Shown here: positions 4,826 through 11,945 of the stretch, piece by piece
How positions within the stretch are numbered: position 1 is the first letter of the stretch
Layout of the letters: the number at the start of each line of letters is the position of its first letter
Source of the DNA: Oscillospiraceae bacterium
GTDB taxonomy: Bacteria; Bacillota; Clostridia; Oscillospirales; Acutalibacteraceae
DNA length: 12,234 bases
NCBI GenBank assembly: GCA_003486665.1
Contig: DNGF01000242.1
Span: 1 to 12,234, forward strand
Reading direction: 5' to 3'
Position numbers and translations under genes: made by a program
The notes under the pieces: generated by a model
Databases searched by the model: none
Told to the model about the DNA's origin: nothing
Seen by the model: the letters and a program-made list of their open reading frames with translations, nothing else

Positions 4826-6574
4826 TTATTGTGCAAGCTCGGTATATGCCTTGGATACACTGCTTGCAACGTATTTTCCGAGTGAAACAAGCTCATGATA
4901 ATGGTCAAATGCAAGAGCCATTGAATAGTCGTTATCGGGAATGATGTAGCCGACTGCGTCATTCATCAGCCCGAAGCAGATAAGCTCATCGTTTTTGAAG
5001 ATTTCCGTTGCATTTGGATATTCATAATCCTTGCCGGAGTAAGAATCGGCGGCGGTAAGCGATGTCCCGCCGTAAATGATGTCGGGACAGATTTCGCCCG
5101 GAGCTGTTACTGCCTTAAGCGAATCGCCGAATTCCATATAGCCGACCTCGGTTGAAATTTCGTAACCGTTTGCGGTTTTAATAACCTCATAGTTAGCCAT
5201 TTTCAGCTTGCCTGCCATGAGAATAAACGGGTTTGTTACAGGAACACGAACCTCTTTCATCCTGATGTTGAAAAAAGGCTTAACCTCGGTGTCGTTGACC
5301 GGCGTCCAGTTCTCACACCAGAGAGTGTACTCGCCGCCGTTCTTTTCGGCAATTTCTGTTTCCTGCCTTATTTCTGCCTCGTCATAGAGAAGCTTGTTTT
5401 GCTTAATCTGAGCTTCTGTCAGATTGAGTGAAAGCACCATCTTTGCAATCTCGTGTCCGTAACGCATGGACTGCTCCCAACGGCGGTTAAAGTCCTGAGA
5501 ATCGTTCGTAAGACCTCTTGCCATGTATATTCCGGCAATTGCGCCGTTAAAGAACATACAGTTAAAACCGGCTTTTGAAATCAGCTCATCCATGTAATAA
5601 ACATAGTCGCCGCTGACCTCGCGGCCGCTGCTCTGTCCGTCACTCGTCGGCAGTCCTGCAACATCGGGATGAGCCGCAATATTGACGATCTTCGTAGGGC
5701 GAGAGCCGTTAAACGGCGTAAAGGTCATAACGGTCATATCCGTCATCATTGCAGAAGCCGAAGAACGGTTTTTGTTTGTAAAATATCCCTCGCCGATGTC
5801 TTTTCTTGAAATCGTCAGCTTGCCCTCCGTCATGCTGTCGCAGGCTTCAAGCATTGCGTCGGAAACCTTGTCAAAAAGGAAATCCATATAATGCTTATCG
5901 GTTCCCTGTTCGATCTCACCGATACCCGTTTTGAGCTTAAAAATGTTCGGGATAAGCTTGCCAAAAAGATTTGTCCAAATGCCCTCGGTGTCAATGCCGC
6001 TGTGACAATGTGTGGAAGCGACATTGATGGTTGCAAAATTGATCTTTCCGTCCGATTTTTCAACCAGTCGGCGGCGTATCTCCTTAATATCGCTGTTCGT
6101 CATGCCTATACAGTCAATTGTTGCAAAAACGGAAACACCCCGTCCGCTTGAATCATCGACCGCGATAACACGGGCTTTCATGTCGTCTATTATGCCCTCA
6201 ACCTTGTTGGTGAACCAATTTTCCGCCATTATGTAGCCGCCGATGTAATACTGATGCTCCTGCCAGTCATCGGGAATGAGGCTTACGCTCTTATATCCGA
6301 GCTTCCAACAGCCGCTTTCGGCAGGTGCTGTGAGAAATTCATCGTTGCCTCTATAGAAATCATGGCTTTTATAATCCTCTTCGGCAACAAAATTTTTGCC
6401 GTCCGGGAGAGTGGAATTAATTGCTCCGAGAGCGGATGAAATGACCGTGCCGAGCAGACCCGTGCCTATCCTTTGCCATACACTTTGCTCCGCAAACGCA
6501 GAGGTGAAGTTGGCGCTTAGAATTACGGCACAGGAAAGAATAACGGCAGTAAATCTTTTCAAGATTTTTTTCAT
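4826..6574 (-). CDS. Secreted neutral/alkaline ceramidase-like hydrolase
   Basis: 582 residues, with a signal peptide (KK at the start, hydrophobic core at 8-24, likely cleavage after AFA at 28). The mature protein resembles the N-terminal catalytic domain of neutral/alkaline non-lysosomal ceramidases, zinc amidases that release fatty acid and sphingoid base from ceramide. Counterparts seen are ATIDCIG (151-157), THCHSG with metal-ligand candidates H189 and H191, AAHPDV with H302, SGDYVYY at 321 and FFNGAIAG at 341-348. The usual separate C-terminal domain is not obvious. A GGAGGAG site (6586-6580) precedes the ATG. It is the last gene of the cluster with GH27, behind an intercistronic hairpin. 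The substrate is inferred from distant motifs, so a different amide or ester substrate is possible. Confidence 0.65.
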   Translation of the reverse strand: MKKILKRFTAVILSCAVILSANFTSAFAEQSVWQRIGTGLLGTVISSALGAINSTLPDGKNFVAEEDYKSHDFYRGNDEFLTAPAESGCWKLGYKSVSLIPDDWQEHQYYIGGYIMAENWFTNKVEGIIDDMKARVIAVDDSSGRGVSVFATIDCIGMTNSDIKEIRRRLVEKSDGKINFATINVASTHCHSGIDTEGIWTNLFGKLIPNIFKLKTGIGEIEQGTDKHYMDFLFDKVSDAMLEACDSMTEGKLTISRKDIGEGYFTNKNRSSASAMMTDMTVMTFTPFNGSRPTKIVNIAAHPDVAGLPTSDGQSSGREVSGDYVYYMDELISKAGFNCMFFNGAIAGIYMARGLTNDSQDFNRRWEQSMRYGHEIAKMVLSLNLTEAQIKQNKLLYDEAEIRQETEIAEKNGGEYTLWCENWTPVNDTEVKPFFNIRMKEVRVPVTNPFILMAGKLKMANYEVIKTANGYEISTEVGYMEFGDSLKAVTAPGEICPDIIYGGTSLTAADSYSGKDYEYPNATEIFKNDELICFGLMNDAVGYIIPDNDYSMALAFDHYHELVSLGKYVASSVSKAYTELAQ

Positions 6575-6585
6575 ATGATCTCCTC

Positions 6586-6630
6586 CGAAAAAAAGCCGCC
6601 GATTAAGTTAAATTCATTTTCGGCGGCTTT
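6586..6630 (-). terminator. Intercistronic hairpin before the ceramidase-like gene
   Basis: On the minus strand AAAGCCGCCGA (6630-6620) pairs perfectly with TCGGCGGCTTT (6602-6592), then TTTTTT, which runs directly into the GGAGGAG ribosome binding site of the next gene. It has the form of an intrinsic terminator, but no promoter fits between it and the downstream start, so it probably works as a partial terminator or attenuator. Confidence 0.8.
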
Positions 6631-6633
6631 GTA

Positions 6634-6825
6634 TTATTTGAATAGGGTACATCCTGCGGCTTTGAACTGCTCTATCTTTTTTTCAAGCAGTTCACGCGAA
6701 CAGTCAAATTTTTCGGCAATGCAGTCTATGCACAAAAAATCGGTTGATCCGCGGTTAATGAGCTTTTTGGTAAGACCGATATCGTTACCGACAAGCTCTT
6801 TGCCGCATTTTATGCAGCTGCTCAT
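6634..6825 (-). CDS. Small zinc-ribbon-like protein of unknown function
   Basis: 63 residues with two CxxC pairs, C4/C7 (CIKC) and C32/C35 (CIDC), which probably bind one zinc ion. The middle, LVGNDIGLTKKLINRGSTDF, and a charged amphipathic C-terminus (ELLEKKIEQFKAAG) follow. Similar short proteins occur in Clostridia without a known role. Its ATG overlaps the stop of the alpha-galactosidase gene by one base (TAATG), so translation is likely coupled. A terminator-like hairpin follows its stop directly. There is no signal peptide, so it acts in the cytoplasm. Confidence 0.82.
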   Translation of the reverse strand: MSSCIKCGKELVGNDIGLTKKLINRGSTDFLCIDCIAEKFDCSRELLEKKIEQFKAAGCTLFK

Positions 6826-8000
6826 TATCTGTCAACGACCTTTGCACGGTAAACCACGCAGCCGTGGGCAGGAAGATTTACTCCGACAGTGTCATTGATC
6901 GGCTTTGAAATCTCTCCGGTCCAGACATCGGTAAGCTCAAGCGATTTGCCTGTGCAGAAGCCGAGTCCCACTGCGTCAAGCGTGAAGCATTCGTAATGCT
7001 CGCTGTCTGTAAAATTGAAAAATCCGATTGCGATATCGCCGTTTTCAAGATGCCTTACGAGAACGGGCATATGATCGGGATACCAGCTGTAAAGAGGTTC
7101 ATCGCCCTTTCTCTCGTTGTTGATAATTCTGTTTCCGTCAACAAAGTACGGCTGTCTGTATGCCGCGTCCTGATCAATTCGGATAAGCTCCTTGTTTTTG
7201 AGAATTGCCATTGCTTCCTCATCGGCTTCTCTGAGGTCACAGCCTATGATGAGGGGAGAACCCATCATTGCCCAGAATGCAAAATGGGTTTTATATTCCT
7301 CGGTTGTGCAGCCCTTAAGACCGACATGACCCTTGCCCTTCATGCCGACAACAAGCATATCCATGTCGTTAAAGCAGCCGCAGCCGTTATATTCGGCAAC
7401 CTTGTACTGAGAAAGCGCAAGCTCCTTGATCGACTCCCATGTGTCAAAAATATCGCCTGTTGAGCGCCATGTGTGCGCGCCTGTTTCTTTGATCCATGTT
7501 TTTGTGTTTTCGCTTCCCCACGAGCAGGCGGCGAAAAGAATGTCCCTGCCGCAGTTGGCAAGCGCAAGTCCCATTCTCTTGTAGAGCATATGTCCGTAGG
7601 TAGTAAACGGGTGGTAGCAATAATCATATTTAAGATAGTCAACGCCCCACTCGGCAAAGCATTTCGCATCAATGAATTCATGATCGAGGCTGCCGGGATA
7701 AGCGGCGCAGGTCATTGTGCCGGCGCAGGAATACATTCCGAATTTAAGCCCCTTTGAATGAATGTAGTCGGAAACATATTTCATACCGTGAGGGAATTTT
7801 TCGGGATCGGGAACGATTTCGTTATTTTCGTTTCTTTCTTTAAGGCTCCAGCAGTCGTCAATTATAACGTATTCATAGCCGCAGTCCTTGAGTCCGCTCT
7901 CGACGATGAAATCGGCGGTTTCCATAACTACCTTTTCGTTTATATTTTCAGCAAATGTGTTCCATGAGTTCCAGCCCATGGGAGGTCTGTTAATAATCAT
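6825..8000 (-). CDS. GH27 alpha-galactosidase (intracellular)
   Basis: Glycoside hydrolase family 27 enzyme, 391 residues, releasing terminal alpha-galactose from oligosaccharides such as raffinose-type sugars or galactomannan fragments. The N-terminal PPMGWNSWNTF, the IIDDCW motif (47-51), the nucleophile D126 in YLKYDYC and the acid/base D183 in WRSTGDIFDTW match the family. A (beta/alpha)8 barrel is followed by a C-terminal beta domain from about residue 290. There is no signal peptide, so substrates must be imported. An AAAAAAGGAG site precedes the ATG. It leads a cluster with the zinc-ribbon and ceramidase-like genes, from a consensus promoter at 8031-8059. An alpha-N-acetylgalactosaminidase specificity cannot be excluded. 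Confidence 0.92.
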   Translation of the reverse strand: MIINRPPMGWNSWNTFAENINEKVVMETADFIVESGLKDCGYEYVIIDDCWSLKERNENNEIVPDPEKFPHGMKYVSDYIHSKGLKFGMYSCAGTMTCAAYPGSLDHEFIDAKCFAEWGVDYLKYDYCYHPFTTYGHMLYKRMGLALANCGRDILFAACSWGSENTKTWIKETGAHTWRSTGDIFDTWESIKELALSQYKVAEYNGCGCFNDMDMLVVGMKGKGHVGLKGCTTEEYKTHFAFWAMMGSPLIIGCDLREADEEAMAILKNKELIRIDQDAAYRQPYFVDGNRIINNERKGDEPLYSWYPDHMPVLVRHLENGDIAIGFFNFTDSEHYECFTLDAVGLGFCTGKSLELTDVWTGEISKPINDTVGVNLPAHGCVVYRAKVVDR

Positions 8001-8030
8001 TTTTTAGCTCCTTTTTTGTTTGGTAAAAAA

Positions 8031-8059
8031 ATTATATCAATAATAAAAGTCGATGTCAA
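8031..8059 (-). promoter_or_regulatory. Promoter of the GH27 cluster
   Basis: Full-consensus TTGACA (8059-8054), 17 bases, TATAAT (8036-8031) on the minus strand, giving a leader of about 25 nt. No operator is obvious. Confidence 0.85.
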
Positions 8060-8069
8060 TATAAGACGT

Positions 8070-8099
8070 AAAAAAGGACTGCCGCAAAAGCGACAGTCC
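8070..8099 (-). terminator. Terminator of the metallophosphoesterase gene
   Basis: GGACTGTCGC-TTTT-GCGGCAGTCC, a 10-bp stem with one U-G pair (8099-8076), then TTTTTT on the minus strand. Confidence 0.95.
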
Positions 8100-8114
8100 G
8101 TGAATATATAAGTT

Positions 8115-9299
8115 TTATTTCTGCTTGTTAGCAACGATGTCCTTGATGAACTGCGGGCAAACGATGTCAATAATTCTGCCGAGCCATGTTGCGATAACAG
8201 GTGAGAAGAGATCCATGATGTAGAAGTTCATCGGCTTGGATGCAACATCATTGTATGTCACAAGATGAGTTTCATAATTTCTTACATCGTTCTCGTCAAT
8301 CTCAAAGATTCTTGCCGAACGGTCGCCGCCTCTGCCGTATGTACTGAAGCCTGAACCGCCGTTGTAGCCGAGAGTAATGCCTTCGTCTGTAACGCCCATG
8401 AAGTTGTTAACGTGGTCGTGTGCAAAGAAAGCACCGATAATCTCTTTATGCTCAAGCCATGCTTCGTATTCGCCTGTGTTGCCGTTTACGGATTCTGAGC
8501 AGGGAACCTCGCCGAGAACACCGCTTGTAGCCTTATCGTTGAGCTTGTACCACTGACCGTCATCAAGTCCGAAGATGCAGTCCGTGTGATCTACATTGAA
8601 CGGAACCTTGTCAACAAACTGATAGATTTCCTTAACGGGAACGTGCTGGAAAACAAGTGAAGGAACATAGCTGCCTGTAGCTGCCTTGAGTCCGTCACGG
8701 GTATCCTTATACCACTGAACCTGCTCCGGCTTAAGTCCCTGATAACCGGTAAGAAGACCTTCGCCCTTAGCCTTGTTGTTGGAGTCCATAACATAAATGT
8801 TGAGAGGAACTTTCTTGCCGTCCGACGACTTAACGGGGATGTAATATGTACCTACGTCACAGCCGTTGTTAACGATAGCACAGTTGGAGTATGACTTGTA
8901 AACCTCCATCTGCTCCTCAAGCGGGAAAATCTCTTCCCAGTCGTGGTCGTGGTTACCGAAAGTAGCTACGAAAGGAACGCCGAGAGCATTGATGCCGTCA
9001 AGAGCCTGAGTGAGGCACTTCTTGAGCTGATCCTTGTTTGCGCCGGGGAAGAAGTCTGTGAGAAGGTCGCCTGCCATAACGATAAGGTCGGGCTTCTCTT
9101 TCTCAGCAATCTTCTTGAGATAGCTTGCCTGAAGAACGTCCTTAAGGATAACGTCCTGTGTGTCGTTGATCATCATGATCTTAAATTTTCCGTTTGAGTT
9201 GAACTTGAACGCCGTGTCGGTGCTGGTTGCCGCAAAGCTCGGAACAGCAAGGAGGACGATCATTACAACAGAAAGAAGGATGCTAATGACTTTTTTCAT
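8115..9299 (-). CDS. Secreted calcineurin-like metallophosphoesterase
   Basis: 394 residues with an N-terminal signal peptide (hydrophobic 5-20, cleavage likely after SFA at 23). The dimetal phosphoesterase motifs occur in order: MINDTQD (D46, with Q48 where many members have His), GDLLTD (D78), GNHDHDW (N116, H117), QHVP (H219) and AHDHVN (H294, H296). The pattern is close to the Dcr2/purple-acid-phosphatase-like branch. It probably hydrolyses phosphate esters outside the membrane; the substrate is unknown. A CGGAGGT site precedes the ATG. It is monocistronic, with its own consensus promoter and a strong terminator. A hydrophobic C-terminal stretch (MDLFSPVIATWLGRIIDIV) might contact the membrane. 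Confidence 0.9.
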   Translation of the reverse strand: MKKVISILLSVVMIVLLAVPSFAATSTDTAFKFNSNGKFKIMMINDTQDVILKDVLQASYLKKIAEKEKPDLIVMAGDLLTDFFPGANKDQLKKCLTQALDGINALGVPFVATFGNHDHDWEEIFPLEEQMEVYKSYSNCAIVNNGCDVGTYYIPVKSSDGKKVPLNIYVMDSNNKAKGEGLLTGYQGLKPEQVQWYKDTRDGLKAATGSYVPSLVFQHVPVKEIYQFVDKVPFNVDHTDCIFGLDDGQWYKLNDKATSGVLGEVPCSESVNGNTGEYEAWLEHKEIIGAFFAHDHVNNFMGVTDEGITLGYNGGSGFSTYGRGGDRSARIFEIDENDVRNYETHLVTYNDVASKPMNFYIMDLFSPVIATWLGRIIDIVCPQFIKDIVANKQK

Positions 9300-9332
9300 T
9301 GTTTATACCTCCGAAAAAATTTTTGTGACCTA

Positions 9333-9361
9333 ATTATACACCAATGAAATCATAAAGTCAA
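9333..9361 (-). promoter_or_regulatory. Promoter of the metallophosphoesterase gene
   Basis: TTGACT (9361-9356), 17 bases, TATAAT (9338-9333) on the minus strand, with a leader of about 27 nt. Confidence 0.82.
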
Positions 9362-9664
9362 CAGAAAGCTTTAGACGCCTTTGGAAAAATATGACAGATT
9401 ACACAAAAAGACGAACTCGGAACGGTGATACGAACTTTACTCTTTTTTATGTAATAAATTTAAAAATTCAATGAAAAAGTAATATAGACATTTAAGTTCC
9501 GCGTGCATTGCTTTCGGGAAAAGTATGCTGTTAAACCGCGGATTTAATGTCAATACTAAAGGAAACGGCATTTGACAGAGAAACCGCTGTTACGAATGAC
9601 GGGGAGGACGTCGAATGAGTGTTAATTATTAGCCAAAGTGTCGAATAAGTTAGTTTTATTGATG
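9362..9664. other. Intergenic stretch without a recognised gene
   Basis: About 300 bp, AT-rich, between divergent genes. I see no convincing coding frame, tRNA or structured RNA. A GGGGAGG (9601-9607) stands eight bases before a five-codon frame (ATG at 9615, stop at 9630-9632), which is too short to call. The near-repeat GTCGAATGAGT / GTCGAATAAGT at about 9610-9651 is weak. Confidence 0.5.
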
Positions 9665-9687
9665 TTCTCGGTTGACTTTACCGAGAA
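9665..9687. promoter_or_regulatory. Palindromic candidate operator over the radical SAM promoter
   Basis: Perfect 8-bp inverted repeat TTCTCGGT (9665-9672) and ACCGAGAA (9680-9687) around a seven-base centre. The candidate -35 box lies in its middle, so a bound dimeric regulator would block RNA polymerase. It precedes the predicted start point, so it acts as DNA rather than as an mRNA hairpin. Confidence 0.55.
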
Positions 9688-9700
9688 AATATGAGAAAAT
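9672..9700 (+). promoter_or_regulatory. Candidate promoter of the radical SAM gene
   Basis: TTGACT (9672-9677), 17 bases, GAAAAT (9695-9700). The -10 box is weak (four of six consensus bases), which suits a regulated promoter. The leader would be about 26 nt. Confidence 0.5.
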
Positions 9701-9732
9701 AAAGACCAGTTTAGGTTGAGAGGTAAAGCGAA

Positions 9733-11166
9733 ATGTTACTGAAAGAAAAAATTCAGCGCGCGGGTGTCGGCTTTATGCTTGACAGGGTGCTGAAATATGT
9801 TGACAAGGATCCGAAAAAGAATATTCTCAAGCTTATCGGTCTTGCTGAAAAGTTTGCCGGTAAAACATTTCCCGAAAAAACATTTACGGGTTTTCGCAAT
9901 GCTATAAGCGATGACAATAATGTTTGGAACACCTATGCCATGAATTTGCTTAAGGATGTTGACAGGGACTATCTCAAAAAAATGTTCTTGTCCTTTGTTC
10001 TCGGCGCGGGTCTTCACGGAACAAGAGCGGTCAGAGCTAACAGAGAAAAATATAAATGCAATATTCCCTGGCTTATGCTTATTGACCCGACAAGTGCGTG
10101 CAACATGAACTGTAAGGGCTGCTGGGCGGCGGAATACGGTCATAAACTTAATCTCACCTACGACGAGCTTGACAGCGTTGTAAATCAGGGTGTCGAACTC
10201 GGAACACATCTTTATATGTTCACGGGCGGAGAACCGCTTATAAGGAAGAATGATATCCTTCGCCTTTGCCGCGAGCATAAAAATTGTACGTTTCTCGCTT
10301 ATACCAATGCAACGCTTATTGACCAGAAGTTCTGCGATGATATGAAGGATGTCGGCAACCTCACGCTTGCTCTGAGCATTGAAGGCTCCGAGGAATCAAA
10401 CGATTTCAGACGAGGAGCAGGGGCATATGAAAAAGCCATGCAGGCGATGGAGCTTCTTAAAAAGAATAAGTGCATTTACGGTCTTTCTATCTGCTACACC
10501 TCTCAGAATGTCGATAAGGTAACGAGTGACGAATTCATTGACCTTATGGTTGAAAAAGGGGCAAAGTTTGCGCTTTATTTCAACTATATGCCTGTAGGCA
10601 CGGGAGCTGTTGAAGAGCTTATTCCGACTCCGGAACAGAGAACTCATATGTATTTCTGGCTTAAGAAGATGAGAAACGGTCAGACAGGCAAGCCGCTGTT
10701 CGTAATGGACTTCCAGGATGACGGCGAATATGTCGGCGGCTGCATTGCGGGCGGCAGAAACTATTTCCACATCAATTCCGCGGGCGACATTGAACCGTGC
10801 GTATTCATTCATTTTTCGGATGCAAATATCAGAACTCACACAATTCTTGAGGCTTTGAAAAATCCGCTCTTTATGAGCTATTATCATAATCAGCCGTTTA
10901 ACGATAACCATCTTCGTCCGTGTCCGATGCTTGAAAATCCCGAATATCTCAGAAAGATAATCAAGCAGACGGGGGCTAAATCGACCGACCTTGAAAATCA
11001 GGAGGGCGTTGAGCATCTTTGTGCAAAGTGCGACAAGTTTGCCGCCGCATGGAAAGAGCAAGCGGACAAGCTTTGGGCAGAGAACAAGCACCCGAATCCG
11101 AAAACTCAGTATTACCGCGACACTGAGCAGGCAATGAAAGAGAAAATCAACGATTTGGTAAAATAA
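9733..11166 (+). CDS. Radical SAM protein with SPASM-like C-terminus
   Basis: Cytoplasmic iron-sulfur enzyme of 477 residues. The radical SAM cluster motif CNMNCKGC gives C123, C127 and C130, and the SAM-binding GGEP lies at 165-168. Further cysteines at C337 (GGCIAGG), C356 (EPCVF), C397 (RPCPM), C430 and C433 (CAKC) suggest auxiliary clusters as in SPASM/twitch proteins, whose members often modify peptides or enzymes. About 110 residues precede the radical SAM domain and have no recognised motif. Substrate and product are unknown, and no precursor peptide gene is seen next to it. AGAGG (9719-9723) is a modest ribosome binding site. A GNAT acetyltransferase follows on the same strand behind a hairpin. 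Confidence 0.88.
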   Translation: MLLKEKIQRAGVGFMLDRVLKYVDKDPKKNILKLIGLAEKFAGKTFPEKTFTGFRNAISDDNNVWNTYAMNLLKDVDRDYLKKMFLSFVLGAGLHGTRAVRANREKYKCNIPWLMLIDPTSACNMNCKGCWAAEYGHKLNLTYDELDSVVNQGVELGTHLYMFTGGEPLIRKNDILRLCREHKNCTFLAYTNATLIDQKFCDDMKDVGNLTLALSIEGSEESNDFRRGAGAYEKAMQAMELLKKNKCIYGLSICYTSQNVDKVTSDEFIDLMVEKGAKFALYFNYMPVGTGAVEELIPTPEQRTHMYFWLKKMRNGQTGKPLFVMDFQDDGEYVGGCIAGGRNYFHINSAGDIEPCVFIHFSDANIRTHTILEALKNPLFMSYYHNQPFNDNHLRPCPMLENPEYLRKIIKQTGAKSTDLENQEGVEHLCAKCDKFAAAWKEQADKLWAENKHPNPKTQYYRDTEQAMKEKINDLVK

Positions 11167-11175
11167 ATAAAAAAT

Positions 11176-11203
11176 AAAATCGTCCGTTTCTGCGGGCGAT
11201 TTT
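11176..11203 (+). terminator. Hairpin between the radical SAM and GNAT genes
   Basis: AAAATCGTCCG (11176-11186) with CGGGCGATTTT (11193-11203), 11 bp with one U-G pair and a six-base loop, ending in four T. Only 20 bases, holding the GAGGCGG ribosome binding site, separate it from the next ATG, so the downstream gene needs read-through or an internal promoter. Confidence 0.75.
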
Positions 11204-11223
11204 GTCAAAAGAGGCGGATTTTT

Positions 11224-11742
11224 ATGTTCAGAAAAGCAACGGAAAAGGATATTGACCGTATAAGTGAAATTTATGACGAAATCCATGATGCCGAGGAGGC
11301 GGGTCTTGTTACAATCGGCTGGATAAGAGGGGTTTACCCGACACGCAAAACCGCAGAAACAGCGGTTGCGGCAGGAGATATGTTTGTTGAAGAAATTGAC
11401 GGAACAATCATTGCCGCCGCGAGAATAAATAAGGAACAGGTCCCGGAATACGCCGATGCTGCGTGGACTGCAGATGCACCGGACGATGAGGTCATGGTGC
11501 TTCATGCGCTTGTTGTTTCGCCGAAGATCAAGGGCAAGGGCTACGGAACGGCATTTGTTGATTTTTATGAAAAATATGCGATTGAAAACGGATGTCCGTA
11601 TCTCAGAATGGACACGAATGCCAAAAACACTGCCGCACGCGATCTTTACAAAAAGCTCGGTTATACCGAGGTGTCGATCGTTCCGTGCGTATTCAACGGC
11701 ATTGACGGCGTACAGCTCGTGTGCCTTGAGAAGAATTTATGA
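11224..11742 (+). CDS. GNAT-family N-acetyltransferase
   Basis: 172 residues, a single GNAT domain that transfers acetyl from acetyl-CoA to an amine. The acetyl-CoA loop is seen in VVSPKIKGKGYGTAFVDF (97-114), following the beta strand VMVLHALVV. The C-terminal motif NTAARDLYKKLGY (135-147) is typical. The N-terminal FRKATEKDIDRISEIYDEIHD is the usual first strand and helix. The acceptor cannot be predicted. A GAGGCGG site lies at 11211-11217. It follows the radical SAM gene with only a hairpin between them, so the two may share a transcript. Confidence 0.92.
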   Translation: MFRKATEKDIDRISEIYDEIHDAEEAGLVTIGWIRGVYPTRKTAETAVAAGDMFVEEIDGTIIAAARINKEQVPEYADAAWTADAPDDEVMVLHALVVSPKIKGKGYGTAFVDFYEKYAIENGCPYLRMDTNAKNTAARDLYKKLGYTEVSIVPCVFNGIDGVQLVCLEKNL

Positions 11743-11746
11743 GCTT

Positions 11747-11769
11747 AGCGATTAAATTGATTCGCTTTT
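11747..11769 (+). terminator. Weak terminator after the GNAT gene
   Basis: AGCGA (11747-11751) pairs with TCGCT (11762-11766), then TTT. The stem is short, so the prediction is uncertain. Confidence 0.35.
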
Positions 11770-11777
11770 AAAGAACA

Positions 11778-11806
11778 TTGACAAAACTAAAAGCGGCATA
11801 TATAAT
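11778..11806 (+). promoter_or_regulatory. Promoter of the small toxin mRNA
   Basis: Full-consensus TTGACA (11778-11783), 17 bases, TATAAT (11801-11806). The start near 11813 is the first base of the repeated GUGGCACUACC leader. Confidence 0.88.
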
Positions 11807-11849
11807 GTTTTTGTGGCACTACCAATGCGGTAGGCGGTTACACTCTTTG

Positions 11850-11863
11850 CCCTCGTAAGGGGG
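11850..11863 (+). promoter_or_regulatory. Hairpin hiding the toxin ribosome binding site
   Basis: CCCUC (11850-11854) pairs with GGGGG (11859-11863), which is the Shine-Dalgarno sequence, across the GNRA tetraloop GUAA. It should keep toxin translation low by default. Confidence 0.7.
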
Positions 11864-11870
11864 TGATTGT

Positions 11871-11945
11871 ATGGAGTATCTTGTCATAATGGCTGTTATT
11901 CTGCTTTTTGCAACAGGTTACATATATACAGTAAAAAAGAAATAA
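11871..11945 (+). CDS. Small hydrophobic peptide, candidate type I toxin
   Basis: 24 residues: a short N-terminus (MEY), one hydrophobic segment of about 17 residues (LVIMAVILLFATGYIYT) and a basic tail (VKKK). This is the layout of the membrane-acting toxins of Firmicute type I toxin-antitoxin systems (Fst/TxpA/BsrG, 'holin-like' peptides). A strong AAGGGGGTG ribosome binding site lies before the ATG but is inside a hairpin. The gene has its own consensus promoter, and an antisense RNA converges on its 3' end. The family assignment comes from architecture, not from a sequence match, so a plain membrane micropeptide remains possible. It stands apart from the GNAT gene. Confidence 0.75.
   Translation: MEYLVIMAVILLFATGYIYTVKKK

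Noticed and set aside
9615..9632. Five-codon leader peptide frame with a GGGGAGG site
   Set aside because: It has no regulatory codons or following attenuator hairpin and lies upstream of the candidate promoter of the next gene.
10396..11505. Long minus-strand open frame (369 codons) opposite the radical SAM and GNAT genes
   Set aside because: It is Cys/Phe/Ile-rich without domain signatures, has no ribosome binding site and lies opposite two well-supported genes, so it is an antisense shadow.
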